64,000 nucleotides of DNA, taken from contig JAJEKV010000086.1 in assembly GCA_021234155.1 (NCBI GenBank), positions 682,001 through 746,000 of the forward strand. The letters are read 5' to 3'. Below are positions 56,963 to 64,000 of this stretch, one piece after another. The notes beneath the pieces are model-generated. The model ran no database searches. It worked only from the letters and a program-made list of their open reading frames with translations, and had not been told where the DNA came from. A program made the position numbers and the translations under genes. This DNA comes from Isoetes taiwanensis. Lineage: Eukaryota; Streptophyta; Lycopodiopsida; Isoetales; Isoetaceae. How positions within the stretch are numbered: position 1 is the stretch's first letter; each line of letters starts with the position of its first letter.

Positions 56963-57446
56963 TCACATCTGAATTTGTATTTTTTCTTCAATTTCATCTG
57001 CTAATCTGATGCATACAAGTTCAGAACTAGCCAGGTTTCCTTTCGTCCTAAGAACTTCTTCTTCAAACTTGCTTAACCCGCTCTCAGCCTCACCCTTTAT
57101 TTCCCGAAGCTTTCTGACCCCGCTCATCACACTTTGAATGTTCCTATCAAAAGTATTCATAGGATTTTTTCTGGACCTTTTCTTCAAGGAATCCTTGTGC
57201 TAGTCTGCAGCAAAAGAAGCCCAGTTCTTAACGCTCCTTTGGGTTCGCTAGAGCCTTGTTTGTGTGTTGGCATGCAAAAGCTCTTGCAAATTGTGTTCGC
57301 ACTTCGTGATTAACCAGCTTCTTCTGGTATACCTCAAAAGGACACTTCCGAATCTGTAACCATTCTGTTTTTGAAACATCTTTCGGCTTCAACTGCTTTG
57401 GTTTCTTTCCTCTGATGGCAGCCCACAAAAAGAAGCGAATTCACGC
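56963..57446 (-). CDS. Unknown basic/coiled-coil ORF pair
   Basis: The minus strand from about 57446 reads IRFFLWAAIRGKKPKQLKPK then DVSKTEWLQIRKCPFEVYQK and RTQFARAFACQHTNKALANP. After a frame change or small intron it continues KNPMNTFDRNIQSVMSGVRK then LREIKGEAESGLSKFEEEVL to 56963. The first half is Lys-rich, the second a heptad-like helix. It is not recognised. It lies back-to-back with the WSDGC ORF and may belong to the same element. Confidence 0.35.
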
Positions 57447-58765
57447 TCTGTTCTAACAACCTGAAGCTGCAAAGAAAATGAAAAAGCTTTGAAAATTCAA
57501 GCTTTAGGAACTTAGAGCAATAAAACTCAAAATTTTACTTGACTCAAAGCTGGCGCCATCGCTTGATAACGAAAAATAAAACAGGGCGCACCTTCTAACA
57601 AACTCTGACAGATGAAAAACAGGGCTTGTGGGCTTTGAAAACAATGGGATAATTAGGAGAAATCCAACTCGAGATCATCTGGTGCGCATTCTGGAGGTCA
57701 TAATGCCCTTCATCATGAACCTGCAACACCCGTTGCCAGACTTCATTACGCCCATACGTCCTGCCTCGCGCAAAGAAGCACCGTTGAGATGAGGTGCTTA
57801 AGATGTGCTGAAATTTTATTTTTTTTCTACACCACTAATAAAAAAAGACCCAGTTGCAGAACTTTTAAAAAGGTTGGTTCCCGGGTGAGATTTGTGCTGA
57901 AACATTTAGCAGCGATGGATGGGCACAAATACCTTCTATTGTGATTGGAAATGCTATCTAGCATGTCAGTATAGATGTAACTTAAGTTATGAAGAAAATA
58001 AACTGAAGTTCTGAATCAAGTCAACACATGAACAGTAGATGGGTCAATCCCATATCAACAGTGAATTTCGAGATAGCTTAACCATTCAACAACAAATTTC
58101 AATATAGCCTAGCCAAACCCTTCAGTTTCGATGGGTGAATTCCTGATAAAGCTTAATTATTCAGTTTCACTTGAATGTGAATTCCCTTACACTGCAAATT
58201 TTTTATATTTTATTTAAGATATATGGTCATTCATTGAAAGCTCAAGTTGGTTGGCTAATCAGTCAAAATGTGGTCTCAAATTCGAATATTTCATTAGCAT
58301 ATGCAATATATGCCCTAACCGGCCAGGAGATGATGTTCAAGGACATGCTGCGTCATGTAGGGCTCAATTAGCAAAGCTGATATTATGTGCAATATAATTT
58401 GCTCAAGAAGGTAGCCTCAAAGATTGTGTGATTAGGTCAATGTTAATGTTGAAAAACCATTGTATAACGTGAATGTCGAGATAGGAACCAACAAGCAATG
58501 TGGTATTAATAATCATAGGACCATAACAAGCAATGTTTTATGAATGGGTAGGGCCTAAAGGGCAGTGCTAGTGTTGTTTATTAGTCTCGTGGTCAAATGG
58601 CCTCAAATGTCCAATGTCTATGTCACCAATGTCCAATTTTACATTTCTTGCCTCACACTGGAGTAGAAATATTATTACGTCCATGAATATAGAGGGTAAA
58701 TACAATAATCTTTATAGTTTTCTCTCATGTCATGATTCTTCTATGTGTGTTTTCAAGTCTGCCTA
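57447..58765. other. No gene recognised; 3' flank of Gypsy 1
   Basis: Unassigned. The right end should include the 3' untranslated part and LTR of the outer Gypsy element, but no second LTR copy is available to define it. Confidence 0.35.
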
Positions 58766-58769
58766 TCTC

Positions 58770-60012
58770 TCATAGCAAGTTATGTTCTTTAATATATGCT
58801 GACTCTAAATCTTGCTTTAATACCCATGTTGCATCTTCCAGGGGAAAGTGCTTCCACTTGACCAAGTATTGGAGGAACTGTGACCTTCTTGTCTTCTTAA
58901 ATGCTTTATCAAGAATTAGTTCTGGGGCTATCTCAATTTGTTCCTTAGTCATATCTCCAACAAGGTTGGAGTCTACAAGACCTCTTCCGTGTTTGGAGTG
59001 TTACTTTTTAATAGGCCTACATGGAAGACTTTGTGGACTTTGAGATGGGCAGGCAATTTGAGCTTATAGGCTTGATTTCCTACTCGCTCCAAAATTTTGA
59101 AAGGTCCTGCCCACCTTGGAGCAAGCTTCGTACAATTCCCGATTCGAAGCTTTGCTTGCTTGACCTTAATCTTAAGCCAAACATTATCCCCTACTTGGAT
59201 TTCTCTTTCGGTTCTATGCTTATCGACTTTGCTCTTTTGCCGACTTCTTGCTGCCAATAGAAAGCCTCGAACTTCTTCGACCAACTGCTCCATATCAGTC
59301 AATATTTGTTGAGAAACTTCAACTTTGGAGACTGGGTTATGCCAAGTGTCTGGTGAAAAGCATTGATAACTATAATTAATCATGAAGGAGGACAATTATG
59401 ATGATTCTTGCATGGTACTATTGCATGCAAACTCTACTAAGTAAATATAGTCACCCCATTTTGACTGCTTATTCCACACATAGTTCCTCAACATGTCTTC
59501 TAGAATTCGATTGGTATGCTCCATTTGTCCATCGGTGCCACCCAATCTTATACCTTGTTATTCTTTGTGAGGTCTGACAAAGGGGACACCCACTTAGCAA
59601 AATCTTTTACAAATTTCCGGTAGTAGCCTGCTAAGCCAAGAAAGCTTTTCACTTCAGAGACGTTCTTTGGTGTTGGCCAATCTACTATGGCTTCTATCTT
59701 CGATGGATCCGTCGCTATACCTTCGGTTGACACAGCATGACTTAAGTATTCGACTGTCATTGTGGCAAAATGGCACTTAGTAAGTTTGCTGAGCAAACTT
59801 AACCGTCTTAACTTCTCCAAGACTTTTCTTAAATGTGTCACATGTTCCTCGATTTGCTATAGATCAGGATGTCATCGAAGAAAATAATGACAAACTCATC
59901 CAAAAACTCCTTGAAGATATCGTTCATTAGCCTCATGAACGTTGCTGGGGCATTTGATAAGTCGAAGGGCATGATTGCAAATTCATAAATGCTCATACCG
60001 CGTTCTAAAGGC
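58770..60012 (-). pseudogene. Outer Gypsy chromovirus, 3' half (RT, integrase, chromodomain)
   Basis: Minus strand. The RT palm begins at FRTRYEH (about 60009) and changes frame into [20 protein letters not shown], with catalytic FFDDILIYS. The thumb has LLSKLTKCHFATMTVEYLSH, WPTPKNVSEVKSFLGLAGYY and PLSDLTKNN. RNase H and most of the integrase core are deleted. At about 59562 the RT runs straight into TDGQMEHTNRILEDMLRNYV of the integrase. The integrase C-terminus reads VEEVRGFLLAARSRQKSKVD, VWLKIKVKQAKLRIG and KLPAHLKVHKVFHVGLLK. After a break the chromodomain reads LQYLVKWKHFPLEDATWVL. Its 5' half lies at 63123-64000, beyond the nested element. Confidence 0.9.
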
Positions 60013-60479
60013 AGTAAACAAGGAAAATGCGTGGAAAATATGCAAGAAATATGGAAAAAATATGCCAAGATCGGCAAAGAATCTGATCTATGAACAGGAA
60101 TCAAGAGTACAATGGCCCCAAGGCAAGCAAGAACACGAGACAGATGCCTAGAAGGCTCAAGACTGGCGTTGAACTGGAATGGTTCGACAAGAAGGAGATG
60201 CCTTCTTATATATCTAGACTGACGATCACGATCGCGCCACTCCAATGGATGAGATCACAGCAAGTGTCGTGCATGCATCTGGGAACAATCCTGCATATGA
60301 GGAAGACGTGATAAATGTCTTTAATAAGTATTGGTAGTGCACTTGGCAAAGGTGCTCGACTTCCAACTAGAAGGTTGCGAGTTCAAACCCTGCTCAGTGC
60401 AACTACCTTTTTGCATTCGTGTGACGACCATATATGAGTATAATGCTCATATAATACGAATACCCATATGGTTGTCACA
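60013..60479 (-). repeat. Inner Gypsy 3' LTR
   Basis: Direct repeat of 62618-63122: AAACAAGGAAAATRCGTGGA, AAGATCGGCAAAGAAT, GACAGATGCCTAGAAGG and on to GGTYRTCACA. It lacks the 28-bp heat-shock-element palindrome present in the other LTR. The inner boundary adjoins the chromodomain stop. Confidence 0.9.
60333..60407 (+). other. tRNA-Gly-like segment in the 3' LTR
   Basis: 75 nt with 5' GGTAGT pairing with 3' ACTACC. A D-arm-like CTTGGCAAAG, a seven-base loop CTTCCAA (anticodon UCC) and a T-arm-like GCGAGTTCAAACCCTGC follow. The anticodon stem is damaged, so it is a tRNA relic or mimic rather than a working gene. The counterpart in the other LTR is at 62975-63050 (loop CTCCCAA). Opposite in orientation to the retroelement. 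Confidence 0.5.
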
Positions 60480-62600
60480 CCATCCCCCTCCTACGATGAT
60501 TCCTCGGAGCCGGAGCTGGAGCTGGAGTACTCAAACTTGACTTATCCGGGTAACGTCGGTGAAACTCCGCAACTTTATCAAGAGCATTAGTTAGATTTGC
60601 AGCAGGCTCCCAGGTTCTATCACTTGGTGAGCAACCTTCCCAATCGACCAAATAATAAAGACGACGTCGTAGAAACTTGGAGTCCAAAATTTCTCGAACT
60701 TCAAATTCCTCATGATCATCCATCTCGACTGGTGGTGGAGGTGGAGGTACTCGATCTGGAAATGGATTCGCCATATAGGGTTTTAACAAAGACACATAAA
60801 ACACTGAATGCAGTCGAACTGATGGCGGAAGCTCAAGACGAAAAGCAGCATCACCAACTCGTTCAATGATCCGATGGGGACCTAAGCGCCAGTAGTCGAG
60901 CTTGTTACAAGGGCGAGCTGTTGGCAAATCCCGACGCAAGAGCCAGACAAGATCACCAACTGCAAAATGAGGAACATCCTGATGGTGCTGATCTGCATGA
61001 TAACGATAACGTGCTTGGGCCTGGAGGAGATGGTGCTGAAGATCGTCCTGGGGTCTGCGAAGCTGCTCGAGCCTGTCCTCGGCACTGGGATTGGCTGAGT
61101 CATATCCAGGAGCAATGAAAGACCACCAGGGATGTATGCCGAAATTAATAAAGAATGGGGTCTGGCCTGTGGAAGCATGGATGGAATTATTGTAAGCATT
61201 CTATCAGGAGTAGCCAATCGGTCCAGTCATCCTGCTGATAATTGATGAAGCATCGCAAATACTGCTCAAGTGTTTGATCAGTGCGCTCCACCTGCCCATT
61301 GGTCTCTGAGTGATGTCCGGAAGAGAGCGAACGTTCTACATGCAAGAGTTGCAAAAGACGCTTCCAAAAGCTGGCAACAAACTGGGGGCCGCGGTCACTG
61401 ACAATGTTATCTGGTAAGCCATGGGGTCAAACCACCTCTCAAAGCAAGAGAACTGCCATGGCTTCACTGGAGATAGAACTACTGCAAGGAATGAAATGCG
61501 TCATCTTGGAAAAATGGTCAACAACAACAAGGATGGCATTATGGCCCTGGGAGGATGGAAGCTCAACAATAAAATCCACGGAAATGCTCTTTCAAAGACC
61601 GGCTGGAACTAGTAAGGGCTGAAGTAGGTCATGTGGACGGTGCTTGGGAGCTTTTGTACGACAATAAGTATCGCATGAGCATACAAAAGTCTCAACAGTG
61701 CGGTGGAGACCTGGCCACCAATAATCTCGAGCAATAAGTTCCAGAGTCTTGGCAATGCCAAAATGGTCGACGAGAGGAGAATCATGACAGGATTGCAGAA
61801 CTTGAAGTCGAGGGGCACCATCCGGAATATACAGAAGTCCATCATGAAATAGAAGTTCATCTTGAACCTCAAAATGATCATAGTCCAACCTCATTTGCCG
61901 GGAAGATGATGCTGAGCCAAGATGTGATATTACATCCTGCGTCAATGGATCAGAGGGAAGAGATGTTCGAACACACTCCAACAAGGATGTATCATGAGGC
62001 CTCTCGAACAAAGTGGTGGCAATAAGCTGTAAACGATTAGGTCATAGAATAACCTGTGATTGTTGATCAAATGCTGGCTCCCCCGCCTTAGGTTTGAAAT
62101 ACAATCTTGAAGCGTGCCAGGCCGAAATTTGATGACGGAATCAACGCAGGATAGCACTTGTGTATGCCATCGAGCCTGACGATGATTAAGAACTCGAGCA
62201 AACTGAAAATATTCCAGATTAAGATGGTCCGTATACACAATCACCTTATGAGGGGAACATCCAAGAAATCGTCGCCACTCCTGAAAAGAGTCAACAATCG
62301 CCAAAAGTTCCTTATCGTAAATAGGATAGTTGATCTCTACAGCCTGGAACTTTCGAGAATGATAGGTGATCGGGTGCAGCTCATGATCATCCCCCTCTTG
62401 CGACAAGATGCTACCAAGAGCAAAATCTGATGCATCAGCTTTGAGAATATAGGGACGTGCAGGATCCGGGTGTGCAAGAACAAGTGCTGCTGTAAAAGCA
62501 TGCTTCAGAGTGATGAATGTTGATTCTGCTTCAATTGTTCACTCAAAGGAAACATCCTTCCTGGTGAGACATGTCATTCTTGTCCTTCTTGTCGAAACAT
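60477..62600 (-). pseudogene. Inner Gypsy RNase H, integrase, chromodomain polyprotein
   Basis: Minus strand. An RT tail near 62590 (LTRKDVSFE, a stop, then TFITLKHAFTAALVLAHPDP) leads to RNase H: KADASDFALGSILSQEGDD, ITYHSRKFQAVEINYPIYDK, ELLAIVDSFQEWRRFLGC and TDHLNLEYF. An integrase zinc finger (HDSPLVDH ... CDTYC, about 61790-61660) follows. The core has [13 protein letters not shown] (about 61575), VSDRGPQF (about 61390) and NGQVERT (about 61295), giving D, D and E. The C-terminus reads FAVGDLVWLLRRDLPTARP, WRLGPHRIIERVGDAAFRL and SVFYVSLLKPY. The chromodomain reads RRRLYYLVDWEGCSPSDRTW EP, ending in a proline/alanine tail at a TGA at 60477. Several frame changes between 60940 and 62160. 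Confidence 0.9.
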
Positions 62601-62819
62601 TCCGGTTCAAACTGTCATGAACCTATGCGAAAACAAGGAAAATACGTGGAAAATATGCAAGAAATACGGAAGAAATACACCAAGATCGGCAAAGAATTTG
62701 ATATATGAACACGAATCGAGAGTACAATGGCCCGAAGGCAAGCAGAAATATGAGACAGATGCCTAGAAGGTTCAAGACTGGCGTTGAACTGAAATGGTTC
62801 GACAAGAAGGAGATGCCTC

Positions 62820-62827
62820 CTTATATA
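62820..62827 (-). promoter_or_regulatory. TATA box of the 5' LTR
   Basis: The minus strand reads GATATATAAGGAGG; TATATAAG is a near-consensus plant TATA box. It lies about 75 bp downstream (in the minus direction) of the heat-shock element, and the same box is kept in the other LTR. Confidence 0.65.
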
Positions 62828-62899
62828 TCTAGACCGACGGTCAGGATCACAACCACTCTAATGGATGAGATCACGCCAAGTGTCGTGCATGCATACAGG

Positions 62900-62917
62900 T
62901 TCTAGAATATTCTAGAA
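62900..62917 (-). promoter_or_regulatory. Perfect heat shock element
   Basis: TTCTAGAATATTCTAGAA consists of four alternating TTC/GAA units at exact 5-base phasing, the consensus for heat shock factor trimers, within a 24-bp perfect palindrome. Its position upstream of the TATA box suggests heat-responsive LTR transcription, as known for the Arabidopsis Copia element ONSEN. It is present only in this LTR. Confidence 0.7.
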
Positions 62918-62974
62918 CCTCCTGGGAACAACCCTGAATATGAGAAGACGTGATGGAATGTCTTCAATAAGTAG

Positions 62975-63050
62975 TTGTAGTGCATTTGGCAAAGGTGCTC
63001 GACTCCCAATTAGAAGGTTGCGAGGTCAAACCCTGCTCAGTGCAACTATC
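62975..63050 (+). other. tRNA-Gly-like segment in the 5' LTR
   Basis: Same segment as 60333-60407 with differences: the loop is CTCCCAA (anticodon CCC) and the T-arm GCGAGGTCAAACCCTGC. Presence in both LTRs shows it was part of the LTR when the element inserted. Confidence 0.5.
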
Positions 63051-63122
63051 TTTTTGCATTCGTGTGACAACCATATATGAGTATAATGCTCATACAATAC
63101 GAATACCCGTATGGTCATCACA

Positions 63123-64000
63123 GACTGACTTTTGACGTCACCTAACTGAATGGCTGCACAGATTCCACACTCACCTTCAATATAGTCTTGTGGTTCTTGC
63201 TGGTCGTCGTCGTCATCGTCCAGTTCTATTGGCGACTCCCAATCTATAAGCTCTGCCAGGGCTGCTTGCATAATAAAAGGGCAATCATGCGTATAATGTC
63301 CCGGCTAGAATCATCTGAAACATAGTCTCTTCTTGATGCACTCTTCCCTCTTTTCCTTGAAAATACTATCCAGAAAATATTTCACTGACTTCCCCACTGG
63401 GCCTCTTGATGCTTCTGATCCCCATATGAGCCTTTTCTATCCATCCCTTGGTGTGGTGGATGCATGCTTTGGTGGGTAAGAGCATGTTGCTTTCCCCTTG
63501 TAGAATGACTGTTTCTGCCCCCGGATCGACATTGCTTCCTCCAAAGTTAGTGCTTTGTCTTCGGCCTCCCCAACTGTTTTCTGGTTGAATGTTGTTGTTC
63601 AATCCCTCAATATAGCCATCCACAGCTTGCCTCTCTGTGATCCTTAGAACATTTAGCCTTAGCCGCATAAATTCCTCTATATATTTGGCCACTGATAGGT
63701 TCCCCTGGTCCAGCCTATAGAACTGTTGAGTTTGCCTGCTTGTGTGTGATCTTGGGACATAATGCTTGCAGAAGGTCTTACTGAAAGTTTTGAATTTGCA
63801 AATTTTTTTTTTAGCTTGTTTGACTTAGCATATCATTTCCACCAAATACATGTCAGACCAATCAGATTTGCTGTTACCACTTTTCCTATGTCTTTGTATT
63901 TCATCCCGTATGAGTTTCCAAATTCTTCCATTTTATCTAACCAAGCTTTAGCTTCCATCCTTGACTTGTCTTCCACAAAAACTGCCCCAATTTTTGGGTC
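63123..64000 (-). pseudogene. Outer Gypsy gag and zinc knuckle (runs off the window)
   Basis: Minus strand from the window edge: DPKIGAVFVEDKSRMEAKAW then LDKMEEFGNSYGMKYKDIGK. After a stop and frame changes come LDQGNLSVAKYIEEFMRLRL then NVLRITERQAVDGYIEGLNN (retrotransposon gag core). A decayed zinc knuckle reads CFRxFxPGHYTHDC near 63290-63330, where a stop replaces the second Cys. An acidic linker (ELDDDDDDQQEPQD) leads towards the protease before the inner element cuts in at 63122. It pairs with the RT half at 58770-60012. Confidence 0.85.

Larger units (their letters stand above)
60013..63122 (-). mobile_element. Inner Gypsy chromovirus, nested, internally deleted
   Basis: It has two LTRs (about 60013-60479 and 62618-63122) and a 2.1-kb interior. 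The interior holds the end of RT, RNase H, integrase and chromodomain but no gag, protease or RT catalytic core. RNase H with YDKELLAIVDSFQEWRRFLG, the integrase and the chromodomain are more like fungal and Tcn1-type chromoviruses than the usual plant clades. It sits between the gag and RT parts of another Gypsy element of the same orientation. No exact 5-bp target duplication was found. Confidence 0.85.
62618..63122 (-). repeat. Inner Gypsy 5' LTR
   Basis: Matches 60013-60479 but with an extra segment AGGTTCTAGAATATTCTAGA ACCT at 62897-62920. In the direction of transcription (minus) it begins TGTGATGACCATACGGG and ends near CATGACA. The inner side runs directly into the RT tail, so the primer binding site, gag and protease are deleted. 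Confidence 0.9.

Noticed and set aside
59838-60245. 135-aa minus-strand ORF as one gene
   Set aside because: Its first 80 residues are LTR sequence of the inner Gypsy; only the last part ([10 protein letters not shown] onward) is RT of the outer element.
60882-61217. 111-aa minus-strand ORF
   Set aside because: Wrong frame; the true integrase frame (FAVGDLVWLL...) runs across the same bases.
60001-63127. 5-bp target duplication for the inner Gypsy
   Set aside because: Candidate flanks (GGCAG on the left, GACTG on the right) do not match; insertion was followed or accompanied by deletion.

Overview
This is a eukaryotic nuclear window, almost certainly from a land plant. It holds an intron-containing type-2 diacylglycerol acyltransferase gene with the plant-type EPHS motif, a frataxin gene, a DYW-class PPR gene fragment, decayed copies of a GH1 beta-glucosidase and of a MenD/PHYLLO gene, and plant-type Copia, Gypsy, L1-like LINE and hAT elements. 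The fungal-looking chromodomain Gypsy copy near the right end resembles the Tcn1-type chromoviruses reported from bryophytes, lycophytes and fungi. Together with fairly short introns this makes a seed-free plant plausible, but I cannot name the species.

Only two genes look complete. DGAT2 (plus, 17677-19589, 9 exons, 325 aa) makes triacylglycerol at the ER. Frataxin (minus, 43316-44828, 6 exons, 188 aa) is a mitochondrial iron-sulfur cluster factor. All splice sites in both models are GT/AG and the joined reading frames are open. The rest is repeats, transposons and broken gene copies.

Layout. 1-10 kb: a dispersed repeat at 422 and 3868, tandem duplications, two fold-back elements with perfect terminal inverted repeats over 100 bp (4075-4507, 7347-7803), a GH1 beta-glucosidase pseudogene (4976-6350, minus) and LRR and SDR gene scraps. 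10-20 kb: a truncated PPR-DYW gene, a long stretch with no recognised gene, then DGAT2. 20-28 kb: a 121-bp tandem array, LINE fragments, a SINE candidate, and an unknown ORF split by a LINE. 28.8-33.9 kb: a Copia element (minus) with a nonautonomous hAT element inserted in gag, showing an exact 8-bp target duplication. 35.2-39.4 kb: a 5'-truncated L1-type LINE. 39.8-41.4 kb: another LINE fragment running into a palindrome-rich satellite. 43-49 kb: frataxin with its 3' end tandemly duplicated, then a MenD/PHYLLO pseudogene in the opposite orientation, interrupted by a LINE fragment, then a Copia RT fragment. 50-58 kb: an 86-bp near-perfect palindrome, a MITE-like inverted repeat, tandem arrays, a Gypsy integrase fragment and unknown ORFs. 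58.8-64 kb: two nested chromodomain Gypsy elements (both minus). The inner one has LTRs; its 5' LTR carries a perfect heat-shock-element palindrome upstream of a TATA box, and both LTRs carry a tRNA-like segment.

The genes do not form a pathway or operon. This reads as a repeat-rich intergenic region around two housekeeping genes. I found no convincing novel multi-gene system. The most unusual signals are the arm-homogenised fold-back elements, the heat-shock-type LTR promoter, the palindromic satellite, and the LINE 3' ends carrying three different microsatellite tails.
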